A stretch of DNA of 64,000 bases, taken from Reinekea marina (GTDB taxonomy: Bacteria; Pseudomonadota; Gammaproteobacteria; Pseudomonadales; Natronospirillaceae). The notes under the pieces are model-generated. The model had not been told where the DNA came from. It saw nothing but the letters and a program-made list of their open reading frames with translations, and searched no databases. Each line of letters starts with the position of its first letter. The first letter of the stretch is position 1. The stretch lies in NCBI RefSeq assembly GCF_030409715.1, contig NZ_JAUFQI010000001.1, positions 665,001 through 729,000 on the forward strand, written 5' to 3'. Shown piece after piece: positions 24,501 to 35,557 of this stretch. A program made the position numbers and the translations under genes.

Positions 24501-25786
24501 GTCACCTAGTAGTGGTCAGCCGTTCTGGATTGTTGGCGATTGCTGATGAAAACGGTCGTGAGCGTGAGCGTTATAAGCTTCCTTACGGTTCTGTTGTTAG
24601 CGTTCAACACGGTGCTAAAGTGGATGCGGGTGAAGTTATTGTTCGCTGGGATCCACACACACACCCAATTGTTGCTGAAAACAACGGTAAGTTGCAGTTC
24701 ATTGGTATGGACGAAGGCGTAACCATTAACCGTAAGGTTGATGAGTTGACCGGTGTAAGCAGTACAGAAGTTATTCCACAGGCACAGCGTAATGCAGCGG
24801 GTAAAGAAATTCGTCCGTTGATCAAGATGCTAGATGGCGACGGCAACGAAGTGATGATTGGTAACACCAATCAACCCGTACAATACTTCTTACCAGATGG
24901 CGCTCTGTTGAGCTTGTCAGACGGCGCTGAAGTGAGTGTTGGTGACGTACTTGCACGTATTCCACAGGAAAGCAGTGGTAACAAAGATATTACCGGTGGT
25001 CTACCGCGTGTTGCAGATTTATTTGAGGCTCGTAAGCCTAAAGAATCAGCCATTCTTGCGGAGATCTCAGGTACTTTCAGTTTCGGTAAAGAAACGAAAG
25101 GCAAGAAGCGTATTGTCATTACCCCGACTGACGGCTCTGAAGGCTACGAAGAATTGATTCCTAAATGGCGTCAAATGAACGTATTCGAAGGTGAGCACGT
25201 TGAGAAAGGTGAAGTCTTGTCTGATGGACCGATGAATCCACATGATATTTTGCGTGTATTGGGTGTTGAAGCTCTTGCGAAATATATCGTGAAAGAGATT
25301 CAGGAAGTTTATCGCTTACAAGGCGTTGTAATTAACGATAAGCACATCGAAGTTATTACCCGTCAGATGTTGCGTAAAGCCCTTATCACCGATAGTGGCG
25401 ACACCAACTTCATTAAAGGTGATCAGGTAGAATACATGAATCTACTTGAAGGTAACGACGCTGCGAACGAGCAAAATAAGCAAGAAGCTAAGTTTGAGCG
25501 TGTGCTATTAGGTATTACGAAAGCATCGCTAGCGACTGAATCTTTCATCTCTGCCGCGTCATTCCAGGAAACGACTCGAGTATTGACTGAAGGTGCGGTA
25601 ACGGGCAAACGTGATTACTTACGCGGATTGAAAGAAAACGTGGTCGTGGGCCGCTTAATTCCAGCAGGTACAGGCTTAGCCTACCATGCGGAACGTAAGC
25701 GCAAGCGCCTAGAACGCACCGGTGAAAAGCCGACTATCAGTGCATCTGAAGTCGAAGCAGCTTTAAGCCAAGCGTTAAACAAATAG
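21590..25786 (+). CDS. rpoC: RNA polymerase beta' subunit
   Basis: The 1398-residue protein carries the N-terminal zinc site ([20 protein letters not shown], about 70-89), the catalytic NADFDGDQM at 458-466 that holds the active-site magnesium, the second zinc site ([15 protein letters not shown]), the bridge-helix and trigger-loop region ([16 protein letters not shown]) and the C-terminal omega-contact region. It follows rpoB after 60 bp in the same transcript. Confidence 0.99.
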   Translation: MKDLLNLLKTQGQAEEFDSIRIGLASPDMIRSWSFGEVKKPETINYRTFKPERDGLFCARIFGPIKDYECLCGKYKRLKHRGVICEKCGVEVTQSKVRRERMGHIELAAPVAHIWFLKSLPSRIGLMLDMTLRDIERILYYESFVVIDPGLTSLEKAQLLTDEEYYEAIEEFGDDFDARMGAEAVQKLLEAIDLEADIAELREAIPATNSETKIKKLSKRLKLLEAFHKSGNLPTWMVMQVLPVLPPDLRPLVPLDGGRFATSDLNDLYRRVINRNNRLKRLLELAAPDIIVRNEKRMLQESVDALLDNGRRGRAITGSNRRPLKSLADMIKGKQGRFRQNLLGKRVDYSGRSVIVVGPTLRLHQCGLPKKMALELFKPFIFSKLEHRGLATTIKAAKKMVEREEPIVWDILDEVIREHPVMLNRAPTLHRLGIQAFEPVLIEGKAINLHPLVCAAYNADFDGDQMAVHIPLTLEAQLEARALMMSTNNILSPASGEPIIVPSQDVVLGLYYMTRGRLNAKGENMVFSNIAEVERAYGAGQVALQAMVKVRINEVSYTEDGERVETSTIKDTTVGRSILYSIAPEGMPFEMFNKPMKKKAISGLLNECYRSVGLKETVIFADQIMYMGFSYATKSGASIGVNDFVIPQAKYDILAASEAEVQEVEEQFAQGLITQGEKYNKVVDLWSRSNDQIAKAMMEGISKEFVTDRDGNEVEQDSFNAVFMMADSGARGSATQIRQLAGMRGLMAKPDGSIIENPIKANFREGLSVGEYFISTHGARKGLADTALKTASSGYLTRRLVDVAQDVVVTEEDCGTEAGVTLEPIIDGGDIVVPLTELVLGRVAAGDVLDPNTNETVVPAGTMFDEKSVELLNTHSIDLIKVRSPITCDTRFGICAQCYGRDLARGHRINIGEAVGIIAAQSIGEPGTQLTMRTFHIGGAASSSSAVDNIQVRHGGSVHLHNVKTVTREDGHLVVVSRSGLLAIADENGRERERYKLPYGSVVSVQHGAKVDAGEVIVRWDPHTHPIVAENNGKLQFIGMDEGVTINRKVDELTGVSSTEVIPQAQRNAAGKEIRPLIKMLDGDGNEVMIGNTNQPVQYFLPDGALLSLSDGAEVSVGDVLARIPQESSGNKDITGGLPRVADLFEARKPKESAILAEISGTFSFGKETKGKKRIVITPTDGSEGYEELIPKWRQMNVFEGEHVEKGEVLSDGPMNPHDILRVLGVEALAKYIVKEIQEVYRLQGVVINDKHIEVITRQMLRKALITDSGDTNFIKGDQVEYMNLLEGNDAANEQNKQEAKFERVLLGITKASLATESFISAASFQETTRVLTEGAVTGKRDYLRGLKENVVVGRLIPAGTGLAYHAERKRKRLERTGEKPTISASEVEAALSQALNK

Positions 25787-25805
25787 GCAGTATGCTGGCT
25801 GATAC

Positions 25806-25825
25806 AGGGTTAGATAATCCTTTTT
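25806..25825 (+). terminator. possible rpoC terminator
   Basis: AGGGTTA and TAATCCT form a short hairpin followed by TTTTT. The stem is small and has one wobble, so termination may be partial. Confidence 0.45.
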
Positions 25826-25835
25826 CAGCTAGCTA

Positions 25836-25865
25836 TTGACTAAGAAATGCGCGATGACGTAGAAT
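25836..25865 (+). promoter_or_regulatory. promoter of the rpsL-rpsG-fusA-tufB operon
   Basis: TTGACT (25836-25841), an 18-nt spacer and TAGAAT (25860-25865) are followed by the GC-rich discriminator CGCGCACCC. It lies about 80 bp before rpsL and fits a stringently controlled ribosomal promoter. Confidence 0.75.
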
Positions 25866-25945
25866 CGCGCACCCTCAATACCTGAGTGGGTTGTCCGCTC
25901 GGGTATTGTTATGTCACGGAAAGTGAAACAAGAGAAGAGGCTTAA

Positions 25946-26320
25946 ATGGCTACAATTAACCAATTGGTTCGTAAACCGCGTAAGCGTATTACAGCCGCAA
26001 GTGCAGTAAGAGCGTTAGAAGCATGCCCGCAACGTCGTGGCGTATGTACTCGCGTATACACTACTACACCAAAGAAACCGAACTCAGCATTACGTAAAGT
26101 TTGTCGTGTTCGTTTAACTAACGGTTACGAAGTTTCTTCGTACATCGGCGGTGAAGGTCACAACCTTCAAGAGCACAGTGTTGTTCTAATCCGTGGTGGT
26201 CGTGTTAAAGATTTACCGGGTGTTCGTTACCACACAGTTCGTGGTGCACTAGATACTTCTGGTGTTAACGATCGTAAACAGGCTCGTTCTAAGTACGGTA
26301 CTAAACGTCCTAAGAGCTAA
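25946..26320 (+). CDS. rpsL: 30S ribosomal protein S12
   Basis: S12 sits at the decoding centre and controls accuracy. The 124-residue product is of standard length, with [35 protein letters not shown] and the [16 protein letters not shown] loop. The streptomycin-related Lys positions (PKKPNS and DLPGVRYHT context) look wild type. It is the first gene of the str operon. Confidence 0.98.
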   Translation: MATINQLVRKPRKRITAASAVRALEACPQRRGVCTRVYTTTPKKPNSALRKVCRVRLTNGYEVSSYIGGEGHNLQEHSVVLIRGGRVKDLPGVRYHTVRGALDTSGVNDRKQARSKYGTKRPKS

Positions 26321-26412
26321 ACACCTGTAAATAATTTTTTAGTCTCAGAATAAGCAGTAAGGCTGGGTTCTGCATGTCCTTTTTGGAACGCGTATACCTC
26401 AGATCTGCCTGA

Positions 26413-26907
<495 letters not shown>

Positions 26908-26926
26908 TATAACTGGAGACGTAGCC

Positions 26927-29023
26927 GTGGCTCGTAAAACTCCCCTGGCACGATACCGGAATATTGGTATCGTTGCGCACGTAGATGCGGGTAAAACCAC
27001 AACTACTGAGCGTGTGCTTTATTACACCGGTTTGTCGCATAAGCTCGGTGAAGTACATGACGGTGCAGCAACGATGGACTGGATGGAGCAAGAGCAGGAG
27101 CGTGGTATCACTATCACCTCCGCGGCTACAACTTGCTTTTGGTCCGGTATGGCCCAACAGTTCGAAAATCACCGCATCAACATTATTGATACCCCTGGGC
27201 ACGTAGACTTCACTATTGAAGTTGAACGTTCTCTCAGAGTACTCGATGGTGCTGTTGTGGTGCTTTGTGCATCGTCTGGTGTGCAGCCTCAAACCGAGAC
27301 GGTTTGGCGGCAAGCGAATAAATATCACGTTCCTCGAATGGTTTTCGTCAATAAGATGGACCGAACGGGTGCTGATTTTTTCCGCGTATTAACGCAGTTA
27401 AAAGAACGTGTCGGTGCGAATCCAGTTGCATTGCAATTGCCGATTGGTGCTGAAGATGAATTCAAAGGTGTCGTTGACCTTATTAAGATGAAGTCTATCC
27501 ATTGGAACGAAGCAGACAATGGTATGACTTTCGATTACGGCGACATCCCTGCCGAACTTCAAGACTTAGCCGATGAATACAGATTGCACCTCGTTGAAGC
27601 TGCGGCCGAAGCGAATGACGATCTGATGGAAAAGTACATGGAGACAGAAACGCTTTCAGAAGATGATATTAAGGCCGGTTTGCGTGCCCGTACTATCGCT
27701 GGTGAAATCGTACTAACTCATTGTGGTTCAGCATTTAAAAACAAAGGTGTGCAAGCGGTTCTCGACAGTGTAATCGAATACATGCCTTCTCCTACCGAAG
27801 TTAAAGCCATTGACGGTATTTTACCGGATGAATCTCACACGACTGTTTCTGTAGACGATGACGCACCTTTTGCAGCGTTAGCGTTTAAAATTGCAACAGA
27901 TCCCTTTGTGGGCACTTTAACCTTTGTACGTGTATACGGCGGCATCCTAAAATCGGGTGATGCAGTATATAACTCGGTACGAGGCAAAAAAGATCGAGTG
28001 GGTCGCATGGTGCAAATGCATGCGAACAATCGAGAAGAAATCAAAGAGCTGATGGCAGGTGATATTGGCGCGCTTATCGGTATGAAAGAAGTGGTTACAG
28101 GAGATACCTTCTGTGATCCGAATCATATCGTCACCTTAGAGCGTATGGATTTTCCTGAGCCGGTAATTTCAGTAGCCGTTGAGCCAAGAACCAAAGCTGA
28201 CCAAGAAAAGATGGGCGTTGCACTCGGTAAACTTGCGCAAGAAGATCCATCTTTTAAAGTGCATACAGATGAAGAGACAGGCCAAACGATCATTGGTGGT
28301 CAAGGTGAATTACACCTAGACATTATTGTTGATCGAATGCGCCGTGAGTTCAACGTTGAAGCTAATGTGGGTGCACCGCAAGTTGCTTACCGTGAACGCA
28401 TTCGTAAAGGATGCAATGTTGATTCTAAATTTGCACGTCAGTCGGGCGGCCGTGGTCAGTATGGTCACGTTATTGTTAAGTTCGAATTGGCAGACGACCC
28501 GAATGCTGAAAAGCTAGAGTTTGTAAATGAAACAGTCGGCGGATCTGTTCCTAAGGAATATATCCCAGCGGTTGAGAAAGGCATTGCTGAACAAATGAAA
28601 AACGGTGTGTTGGCGGGTTACCCATTATTGGGGCTTAAAGCCACATTGTTTGATGGTTCGTATCATGATGTTGACTCAAACGAAATGGCGTTTAAAGTTG
28701 CAGCATCTATGGCTGTACGCAAACTTAAAGAACAGGCAGACCCAGCATTACTCGAACCGGTAATGAAGGTTGAGGTGGTAACGCCTGAAGACTACATGGG
28801 CGATGTCATGGGCGATTTAAACCGTCGTCGAGGCACCGTTCAAGGTATGGAAGACAGTCCGATGGGTAAAATCATCAACGCTGAAGTACCGTTGTCGGAA
28901 ATGTTTGGTTATGCAACCGCATTGCGATCGCTATCGCAAGGCCGAGCGTCTTATACAATGGAGTTTGCGCAGTACAATGAAGCTCCTGCGAATGTTGTAG
29001 AAGAAATTATTAAAAAATCTTAA
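26927..29023 (+). CDS. fusA: elongation factor G (str operon)
   Basis: This is the primary translocase GTPase, 698 residues. It begins [35 protein letters not shown] and has [29 protein letters not shown] and all five domains. The start is GTG at 26927, with GGAG about 8 nt upstream; an open extension back to 26831 would overlap rpsG and is rejected. The gene lies between rpsG and tufB in the standard str order. A second, clearly different EF-G gene is at 7116-9209. Confidence 0.98.
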   Translation: MARKTPLARYRNIGIVAHVDAGKTTTTERVLYYTGLSHKLGEVHDGAATMDWMEQEQERGITITSAATTCFWSGMAQQFENHRINIIDTPGHVDFTIEVERSLRVLDGAVVVLCASSGVQPQTETVWRQANKYHVPRMVFVNKMDRTGADFFRVLTQLKERVGANPVALQLPIGAEDEFKGVVDLIKMKSIHWNEADNGMTFDYGDIPAELQDLADEYRLHLVEAAAEANDDLMEKYMETETLSEDDIKAGLRARTIAGEIVLTHCGSAFKNKGVQAVLDSVIEYMPSPTEVKAIDGILPDESHTTVSVDDDAPFAALAFKIATDPFVGTLTFVRVYGGILKSGDAVYNSVRGKKDRVGRMVQMHANNREEIKELMAGDIGALIGMKEVVTGDTFCDPNHIVTLERMDFPEPVISVAVEPRTKADQEKMGVALGKLAQEDPSFKVHTDEETGQTIIGGQGELHLDIIVDRMRREFNVEANVGAPQVAYRERIRKGCNVDSKFARQSGGRGQYGHVIVKFELADDPNAEKLEFVNETVGGSVPKEYIPAVEKGIAEQMKNGVLAGYPLLGLKATLFDGSYHDVDSNEMAFKVAASMAVRKLKEQADPALLEPVMKVEVVTPEDYMGDVMGDLNRRRGTVQGMEDSPMGKIINAEVPLSEMFGYATALRSLSQGRASYTMEFAQYNEAPANVVEEIIKKS

Positions 29024-29054
29024 TTAGCTACCGCTAAACTTAGAGGATCTTAAA

Positions 29055-30278
29055 ATGGGTAAGGCTACATTTGAACGTACTAAGCCCCACGTTAACGTGG
29101 GCACAATTGGTCACGTTGACCATGGTAAAACAACTTTAACAGCTGCGCTAACGCGTGTTTGTGCTGAAGTTTGGGGCGGCGCTGCCGTTGCATTCGACGG
29201 TATCGATAACGCTCCTGAAGAGCGTGAGCGTGGTATCACTATTTCAACTTCTCACGTTGAATACGATTCACCAATCCGTCACTACGCACACGTAGACTGC
29301 CCGGGTCACGCCGATTATGTTAAAAACATGATCACTGGTGCGGCTCAGATGGACGGCGCGATCTTGGTTTGTGGCGCGACTGACGGCCCTATGCCTCAGA
29401 CTCGTGAGCACATCCTATTATCTGGTCAGGTAGGTGTTCCTTTCATCGTAGTATTCTTAAACAAAGCCGATCTTCTTGCTGAAGACTGTGGTGGTGTTGG
29501 TTCTGAAGAATACGCTGAGATGTTAGAGTTAGTTGAAATGGAAATCCGTGACCTATTGTCACAGTACGATTTCCCTGGCGACGATGCGCCAATCATTGCA
29601 GGTTCTGCATTGATGGCTCTAGAAGGTAAAGATGACGACGGTCTTGGTACTACAGCGGTTAAGTCTCTAGTTGAAGCACTAGACTCTTACATCCCTGAGC
29701 CAGAGCGTGCGATCGACATGCCTTTCTTGCTACCAATTGAAGATGTATTCTCAATTTCTGGTCGTGGTACTGTTGTAACCGGTCGTGTTGAGCGCGGTAT
29801 CATCAACTCTGGTGACGAAGTTGAAATCGTTGGTATCAAAGAAACAACTAAGACTGTTGTAACTGGTGTTGAAATGTTCCGTAAGCTGCTTGACGAAGGT
29901 CGTGCAGGTGAGAACATTGGTGCCCTTCTACGTGGTACTAAGCGTGAAGAGATCGAGCGTGGACAAGTATTGTCTAAGCCTGGTTCAATCACTCCGCACA
30001 CTAAGTTCGAAGCTGAAGTATACGTACTAAGCAAAGACGAAGGTGGCCGTCACACGCCATTCTTCAAAGGTTACCGTCCACAGTTCTACTTCCGTACAAC
30101 TGACGTAACAGGTGCTTGTGAGCTTCCTGAAGGCGTAGAAATGGTAATGCCTGGTGACAACATTAAGATGGAAGTTGAGTTAATCGCTCCTATCGCAATG
30201 GATGAAGGTCTACGTTTCGCGATCCGTGAAGGTGGCCGTACCGTTGGTGCTGGTGTTGTAGCTAAAATCATCGACTAA
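29055..30278 (+). CDS. tufB: elongation factor Tu, copy 2
   Basis: The 407-residue EF-Tu is identical in protein to the copy at 12318-13541. In the DNA I count four silent differences: one near the start, one about codon 133, and two near codons 192-197. The 3' half and the sequence past the stop to the terminator are the same. This is expected from ongoing gene conversion between tuf copies. The ATG has AGAGGA 7-8 nt upstream. It is the last gene of the str operon. Confidence 0.98.
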   Translation: MGKATFERTKPHVNVGTIGHVDHGKTTLTAALTRVCAEVWGGAAVAFDGIDNAPEERERGITISTSHVEYDSPIRHYAHVDCPGHADYVKNMITGAAQMDGAILVCGATDGPMPQTREHILLSGQVGVPFIVVFLNKADLLAEDCGGVGSEEYAEMLELVEMEIRDLLSQYDFPGDDAPIIAGSALMALEGKDDDGLGTTAVKSLVEALDSYIPEPERAIDMPFLLPIEDVFSISGRGTVVTGRVERGIINSGDEVEIVGIKETTKTVVTGVEMFRKLLDEGRAGENIGALLRGTKREEIERGQVLSKPGSITPHTKFEAEVYVLSKDEGGRHTPFFKGYRPQFYFRTTDVTGACELPEGVEMVMPGDNIKMEVELIAPIAMDEGLRFAIREGGRTVGAGVVAKIID

Positions 30279-30296
30279 TTTGTCGGTAGATTTATG

Positions 30297-30323
30297 AAAA
30301 GGGTGCTTCGGCACCCTTTTTTT
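30297..30323 (+). terminator. tufB terminator
   Basis: This is the same GGGTGC-TTCG-GCACCC hairpin and T-run as after tufA. It ends the str operon. Confidence 0.95.
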
Positions 30324-30341
30324 ATGAACGATATTTTAAAA

Positions 30342-31136
30342 TTAGGAGGTTAAGTTGGTTGCTATGCCTACTGTGCAGACCAACAGCAATGCAACTCCGA
30401 TCACCCGGAAAAACTTTTCGTTACTTTGAGTTTGAATGTATTCATGAAATTTCGTACCTAGAATGTGACCTACGAATGCACAAGGAAGTAACCAAAGTTG
30501 CTGAATAAGTTGTAGATTTACACCGGCAAAAATAAACGAAGCCATTTTAATTAACACAAGAATAAACCACAGAACAAACAGAGTGTCTCTTATTTGATGT
30601 CGTGGCACATGAGCTGCGTATACTGACACAATTAAAGGTGCACCAATTAAAGAGGTACCGCTGAAATACCCTCCAAGTCCTAGAAAGAACAGATCCCAGC
30701 CTTTATGATTACTTTTAAACGGCTTATTAATAATATAAGACACAGCGAAAAAGCTAATCATTGCAAAAATAATGATGGTAACCCATTGAGCCGGAAGCGT
30801 AAGCAAACCAAGTACCCCGAGTAACTTAGGGACGATGATTATTTTTAAGGACTTTTTTAAGTAAGCCCAGTTTATATTGCCACCATCAAGCGCACTCTCA
30901 GGTGATGATTTTTTCAATGCTTTGGATTGTTTGTAGCCAGTCCATGCAATCCAGCTGGAAAAGATAAGTAATTGAATAGATATAATAGGTAAGAAAAACA
31001 GTGGCTCATTTACAACGAGTAATAGCAAAGGCAGTGCAAGTGCTGCGCCACCGAATCCTAACCCACTGCGTACAAAACCACTCCAAATAAAAATAAGTCC
31101 AATTGTGACGTACTGCCAGGTCGCTAAATCGGTCAA
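30342..31136 (-). CDS. TauE/SafE family membrane permease
   Basis: The protein has 264 residues with about seven to eight hydrophobic helices. The repeated half-domain pattern of the TauE/SafE (sulfite exporter-like) family is visible, with SGFVRSGLGFGGAALALPLLL near the N-terminus and FFLGLGGYFSGTSLIGAPLIVS in the second half. Members export or import small organic anions such as sulfite, sulfoacetate or sulfolactate; the substrate here is unknown. The start is TTG at 31136, with AGGAGG 4 nt upstream. It is convergent with tufB and lies 18 bp after the neighbouring phosphoribosyltransferase on the same strand, so the two may be cotranscribed. Confidence 0.85.
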   Translation of the reverse strand: MTDLATWQYVTIGLIFIWSGFVRSGLGFGGAALALPLLLLVVNEPLFFLPIISIQLLIFSSWIAWTGYKQSKALKKSSPESALDGGNINWAYLKKSLKIIIVPKLLGVLGLLTLPAQWVTIIIFAMISFFAVSYIINKPFKSNHKGWDLFFLGLGGYFSGTSLIGAPLIVSVYAAHVPRHQIRDTLFVLWFILVLIKMASFIFAGVNLQLIQQLWLLPCAFVGHILGTKFHEYIQTQSNEKFFRVIGVALLLVCTVGIATNLTS

Positions 31137-31154
31137 TGTGCCTCCTAAGTGCTA

Positions 31155-31724
31155 TTAGTTATTTGGTAATGAGTCTTTGATAATCTGGTAGAGGTTGGGC
31201 CGTTGTTCAGCCATCTCTTGATGGGTTAAGCCTTCAAGTGAATGGGGATACTTAAGCCAAGCTGAAGTTTCGTGAATAAAGTAGTCTGGCTCAAAGTCTA
31301 CTTCGCTACGAGTGGGTTTATAATAAGGTACGGCGATACGAATATCGTGTGGTAAATTGAGGCGGGTCTTTTGTGCAAGTTCAGATTTTATAGCCTTTAT
31401 CGAGCGGCCAGTATCAAAAACATCATCGACTATGAGCAGCGAATCTTCTTGTTGGACGCGTTTTACCAGATAGTTTAAATCGTGGACCTTTACAGTTTTG
31501 GCTTGTTGGTCGATGCCGCTGGCATAAGAGCTTGTTCGTATCGCAATATGGTCCGATTCAATGCCGTGGAAACTTAGAAATTCTTGAACCGCAATACCGA
31601 TCGGCGCACCACCACGCCAAACTGCGATGATGAATGTAGGCTCAAAACCGCTGTCTAGAATTTTTTTACCAAGTGCAAAGGAGTCGGTTAATAGAGACTC
31701 GCCCGTTAAATAGGTTTTCTTCAT
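31155..31724 (-). CDS. purine-type phosphoribosyltransferase, paralogue 1
   Basis: The 189-residue phosphoribosyltransferase would join a base to PRPP to make a nucleotide. It has the N-terminal FIIAVWRGGAPIG and the PRPP-binding loop LLIVDDVFDTGRS with paired Asp residues. The start at 31724 gives MKKTYLTGESLL, with GAGGA just upstream; an open extension to 31751 is less likely. Its closest visible relative is the divergent gene at 31827-32387. Given the purine transporter and guanine deaminase nearby, a hypoxanthine, xanthine or guanine substrate is likely, though this is inference. Confidence 0.85.
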   Translation of the reverse strand: MKKTYLTGESLLTDSFALGKKILDSGFEPTFIIAVWRGGAPIGIAVQEFLSFHGIESDHIAIRTSSYASGIDQQAKTVKVHDLNYLVKRVQQEDSLLIVDDVFDTGRSIKAIKSELAQKTRLNLPHDIRIAVPYYKPTRSEVDFEPDYFIHETSAWLKYPHSLEGLTHQEMAEQRPNLYQIIKDSLPNN

Positions 31725-31826
31725 AGAATCCTCGCATTGAGACCGACTCATGTTTGTGGCTTAATGGCTCTATTCACCACGGGTACTAATCATACTGCCA
31801 AGGTAGACGCAGTAAAAGAGGCAATC

Positions 31827-32387
31827 ATGAAAAAACACTTTTTAGATGAAGATACCTTGATCGAAGATTCATTTCGGTTAGGTGTGCAAATATTTGAAAG
31901 TGGCTATAGGCCAACATTTATTGTTGGCTTGTGGCGTGGTGGAAGTGCCGTCGGTATATATGTGCAAGAATGCCTGCAAACATTGGGCGTAGAAACCGAC
32001 CACATATCTATTCGGACATCATATAAAGGTATGAACAGTTATGACTCAATGGTGTCTAAGCCAGACAAAATTAAAGTACATGGCACGCAATATTTGATTG
32101 ATAACTTAAATGCAAGCGATCGATTACTCATTGTGGATGATGTTTTTAGCACCGGCCAAAGCATCAGCGCAACCTTGAATCGTTTGTCGACTCAACTAAA
32201 GAGAAACATGCCCAGCGAAATAAAAGTAGCCACATTATTTAAGCGATTAGACTATAACCGTACATCGGTTCAGCCAGATTATTGTTTGCACCAAACACAC
32301 GATTGGTTGGTGTTTCCATATGAAATGAAAGGTTTAAGCAAAGAGGAGATTCTCGAGCATAAACCTTTTTTAGCGAAGTACTTATAG
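31827..32387 (+). CDS. purine-type phosphoribosyltransferase, paralogue 2
   Basis: The 186-residue paralogue of the divergent gene begins MKKHFLDEDTLIEDSFRLG and contains FIVGLWRGGSAVGIYVQE and the PRPP loop LLIVDDVFSTGQS. The start at 31827 has AGAGG 5 nt upstream. The two genes share a control region of about 100 bp. The base-specificity regions differ between the two (TSSYASGIDQ against TSYKGMNSYD), so they may take different bases, such as xanthine and hypoxanthine. An intrinsic terminator follows. Confidence 0.85.
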   Translation: MKKHFLDEDTLIEDSFRLGVQIFESGYRPTFIVGLWRGGSAVGIYVQECLQTLGVETDHISIRTSYKGMNSYDSMVSKPDKIKVHGTQYLIDNLNASDRLLIVDDVFSTGQSISATLNRLSTQLKRNMPSEIKVATLFKRLDYNRTSVQPDYCLHQTHDWLVFPYEMKGLSKEEILEHKPFLAKYL

Positions 32388-32415
32388 CTAGCGTTTTAAG
32401 TCACTAGCGGTGCTT

Positions 32416-32450
32416 TAAAAAAGAGGGCTAGGTGAGCCCTCTTTAATTTT
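32416..32450. terminator. bidirectional terminator
   Basis: AAAGAGGGCT and AGCCCTCTTT pair around AGGTG, with an A-run before and T-rich sequence after. It can end both the plus-strand phosphoribosyltransferase and the convergent nucleoside transporter operon. Confidence 0.88.
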
Positions 32451-32454
32451 TGTA

Positions 32455-33516
32455 TTACTTCAATTTGCCTTCAACGCCGGCAACGTAGTAATCCATGCCT
32501 AGCAAAGAGCCATCATCTAGAGTTTCACCTTCAGCAACTATTTGTTCACCGGCTTGGTTAAATAGAGGTCCTTGGAAGGGGTGCAGAGTGCCTGCAGCGA
32601 TACCGTCTTTAGCTGCCAAGACTTCTGCGACAACACTTGCCGGTACGGCCGCATTGATTGGCGCCAGTTGCGTCATGTTAGCGCTGATACCTTTCCAAGT
32701 ATCTGTTGATGTCCAGGTACCGTCCATAACAGCGTTTATGCGTTCAACATAATAATCATTCCAGTTATGTACCGCGGCGGTTAGATGCGCAGTCGGTCCA
32801 TAAGAGGTCATATCTGAATGGTAGCCTACAGCGTATACCCCAGCGTTTTCAGCCGTTTGTACGGCCGAAGGTGAGTCGGCATGGAAGGTAAGGACATCGG
32901 CTTTTTGGTTGATCAAACTCTCAGCCGCTTCGCGTTCTTTTGCAGGGTCAAACCAGGTATTGATCCACAGCACCTTAACTTTAATGTCAGGTTTTACAGA
33001 CTGAGCGCCTAAGGTAAATGCGTTAATGCCTCGCACAACTTCTGGAATAGGAAATGCTCCGATATAACCTAGCACATCGGACTCAGACATATGAGCTGCA
33101 ACGATACCCGTTAGATAACGCGCTTCATAAATGCGATCAAAATAGGTGGCAACGTTTTTAGAGCGCTTGTATCCCGTTGCGTGTTCAAACTTAACATTCG
33201 GAAAACGTTTCGCAACTTTGAGCGTAGCGTTCATGTAACCAAAAGAGGTAGTGAAAATAATGTCGTGACCACTTTTAGCGAGCTGAGTAATGACTCGTTC
33301 TGCATCGGCACCTTCTGGCACACTTTCAACAAAGGTGGTTTCTATTTTGTCGCCAAAGACTTCTTCTAAATGTTGGCGACCAATGTCATGAGTCAATGTC
33401 CAGCCAGCTTCACCCGTTGGGCTAACATAAACAAAGCCAATTTTTAAAGGGTCTGCTATAACTGTACTTGCTGCAAAAGCGAATGCCAGTGCGGCCGTTT
33501 TTAACAAAGTTTTCAT
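32455..33516 (-). CDS. BMP-family nucleoside/purine binding protein
   Basis: This is the periplasmic substrate-binding protein of a BMP (PnrA/BmpA-like) ABC transporter, 353 residues. The signal peptide is MKTLLKTAALAFAFAASTVIA, cleaved near ADPLKIGF. The BMP pattern follows: GEAGWTLTHDIGRQHLE, IIFTTSFGYM, and VVRGINAFTLGAQSV. The start at 33516 has GGAG 6 nt upstream; the frame extends to 33552 without a site. It is the last gene of ATPase-permease-permease-binding protein. The neighbouring guanine deaminase and phosphoribosyltransferases suggest purine bases or nucleosides as cargo. Confidence 0.92.
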   Translation of the reverse strand: MKTLLKTAALAFAFAASTVIADPLKIGFVYVSPTGEAGWTLTHDIGRQHLEEVFGDKIETTFVESVPEGADAERVITQLAKSGHDIIFTTSFGYMNATLKVAKRFPNVKFEHATGYKRSKNVATYFDRIYEARYLTGIVAAHMSESDVLGYIGAFPIPEVVRGINAFTLGAQSVKPDIKVKVLWINTWFDPAKEREAAESLINQKADVLTFHADSPSAVQTAENAGVYAVGYHSDMTSYGPTAHLTAAVHNWNDYYVERINAVMDGTWTSTDTWKGISANMTQLAPINAAVPASVVAEVLAAKDGIAAGTLHPFQGPLFNQAGEQIVAEGETLDDGSLLGMDYYVAGVEGKLK

Positions 33517-33533
33517 TGTATTCTCCGTTAGTT

Positions 33534-34460
33534 TTAGTGAGATTTGTGCCAAGGTTTACCCAGTGCCATCGGTTCGAACTGCTTGAGTCGTTCTATGTTT
33601 TTACTTAAAAATACAAGAACAACAATGGTTGCAACGTAGGGCAATGTTGCTAGCAGGTTTGAAGAAATCGAAATTCCAAACCCTTGAATAATTAAGTGCA
33701 TAATACTTGCGAGTCCAAATAGGTAAGCGCCCAGCATTATTCGCCCAACTCGCCAACTAGCAAAGACAACCAACGCTAACGCTATCCAGCCGCGACCTGC
33801 GGTCATGTTTTCTGTCCACATTGGCGTATAGGCTAATGATAAATAGCCTCCGGCTAAGCCTGCCATGGCTCCGCCAAACATTACTGAAAAGTAGCGCACT
33901 TTTAGAACCGGTAGCCCAAGGTGACTGCCGACAGTTGGGTTTTCTCCGGCGGCGCGTACTTTTAATCCAGCACGTCCACGTTTAAAAAATAAATAAACGC
34001 CAATAAATAGCACCCAGCTAAAATAAACCAATGCATCTTGAGCAAATAAAGCTTTACCAATGACTGGAATACTCTCAAGAACTCCACTGTTCAAATTTGC
34101 TAACGGCTCAATGGTCTTCCCTTCAAATGAATCACCAATAAACGCAGAAAGCCCGGTGCCAAAAATGGTCAGCGCTAAGCCGGTAGCGACTTGGTTTGCG
34201 TTTAATGTAACAGCGACAAATGCAAAAATAAGCGACATTACAATGCCCGCGATTGCAGCAACCACGAAGCCAATGAATAAGCTGCCGGTGGCGAAAGCCG
34301 TTATGAAGCCGATAACAGCCCCTATGAGCATCATGCCTTCTTGACCTAAATTTAAAACGCCGCTTTTTTCGCAGACTAACTCGCCAAGCGCTACCAACAA
34401 TAAAGGCGTACCGGTGCGTATGGTTAAATAAAGAATGTTACTGAGTAGCTCGAGATCCAT
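33534..34460 (-). CDS. BMP-type ABC transporter permease 2
   Basis: This is a 308-residue inner-membrane permease of the branched-chain/ribose type with about eight to nine helices. It shows the family pattern LREGxxLxxxGExxCEKSGVLNLGQEGMMLIGA (here TPLLLVALGELVCEKSG...) and GAMAGLAGGYLSLAYTPMW. It pairs with the permease encoded just upstream, and their frames overlap by one base at 34460. The binding protein follows after 17 bp. Confidence 0.92.
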   Translation of the reverse strand: MDLELLSNILYLTIRTGTPLLLVALGELVCEKSGVLNLGQEGMMLIGAVIGFITAFATGSLFIGFVVAAIAGIVMSLIFAFVAVTLNANQVATGLALTIFGTGLSAFIGDSFEGKTIEPLANLNSGVLESIPVIGKALFAQDALVYFSWVLFIGVYLFFKRGRAGLKVRAAGENPTVGSHLGLPVLKVRYFSVMFGGAMAGLAGGYLSLAYTPMWTENMTAGRGWIALALVVFASWRVGRIMLGAYLFGLASIMHLIIQGFGISISSNLLATLPYVATIVVLVFLSKNIERLKQFEPMALGKPWHKSH

Positions 34461-35557
34461 TATTTAGTTCCTTCAGAAACGGCTAACGGCTTTGGATAAA
34501 AAGGCCAAGTTATTTGAAGCTTGTATCGTATGAAGACATCGGTCGATAACAAAAAGAATAAAATCAGCCCTTGGAATACACCGGTTATTGCATTGGGTAA
34601 GCCCAAATTAATTTGAGCCATTTCGCCGCCCATATAGATCAGTGCCATTAATAAACCGGCAAGAGTAATACCAACAGGGTGGAGACGGCCTAAGAAGGCC
34701 ACAATGATGGCCGAGTAACCGTAGCCAGGCGAAATATGGGGTACTAGTTGACCGATAGGGCCCACCACTTCGCTCGCACCCGCTAGCCCAGCTAGGCCAC
34801 CGCTGGTGATGAGTACTAACCACGTGAGTTTTTTGTGGCTAAAGCCAGCCATTTTTGCGGCGGGTTTATCTTGGCCAATTACTTGAATTTGAAAGCCAAT
34901 GAAGGTTTTGCTGATAAAGACCCACGTGGCCACCATGGCCAATACGGCAAACGCTAAACCCAGGTGCAGTCGCGTGCCATCGAATAGAATGGGTAATAAA
35001 GTCGAGTCACCAAACAATGCACTCTCTGGGAAGTTGTAGCCATCGGGGTCTTTAAGAGGTCCGTGGACCGACCATAATAAAAGATTCAGAGCGATGTAGT
35101 TCATCATTATGGTTGTTAAGGTTTCATTGGTATTCATTTTTAGTTTTAAAAACGCCACAATGCCAGACCAAAACAAACCGCCTAAAATGCCAGCCGCAAT
35201 AGCTAACGGCATGGCAAAAAATGAACTCGAATCGACAAACTGAACAGCCACTACAGAAGCCGTGATACCGCCCATGAGCAGTTGGCCTTCAGCACCAATA
35301 TTCCAAATAGAAGCTTTAAAACATAAGGCTAAACCATAGGCACACAATAAAATGGGAATCGCTTTTACGAACAGTTCACTGATGCCATACCAATCGGCTA
35401 CTGGGCTGATAAAGTAAACCGTTAAAGCCTCAACAGGAGATGCTCCAAGTGCGGCAAATAAAATTGCGCCGGTGATCAAGGTGAGGACGACCGCAGAAAT
35501 AGGTGAACCATAGCGCCACCATCGAGAAGGGGTTGGCCGGGGCATTAATTTAATCAT
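34460..35557 (-). CDS. BMP-type ABC transporter permease 1
   Basis: This is a 365-residue inner-membrane permease with about ten helices. It includes the conserved ASIWNIGAEGQLLMGGI and TLTTIMMNYIAL segments, and GLAGASEVVGPIGQL. It forms the transmembrane pair with the next gene. The frame overlaps the ATPase gene by four bases (ATGA type) and the next permease by one, so the whole operon is translationally coupled. Confidence 0.92.
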   Translation of the reverse strand: MIKLMPRPTPSRWWRYGSPISAVVLTLITGAILFAALGASPVEALTVYFISPVADWYGISELFVKAIPILLCAYGLALCFKASIWNIGAEGQLLMGGITASVVAVQFVDSSSFFAMPLAIAAGILGGLFWSGIVAFLKLKMNTNETLTTIMMNYIALNLLLWSVHGPLKDPDGYNFPESALFGDSTLLPILFDGTRLHLGLAFAVLAMVATWVFISKTFIGFQIQVIGQDKPAAKMAGFSHKKLTWLVLITSGGLAGLAGASEVVGPIGQLVPHISPGYGYSAIIVAFLGRLHPVGITLAGLLMALIYMGGEMAQINLGLPNAITGVFQGLILFFLLSTDVFIRYKLQITWPFYPKPLAVSEGTK

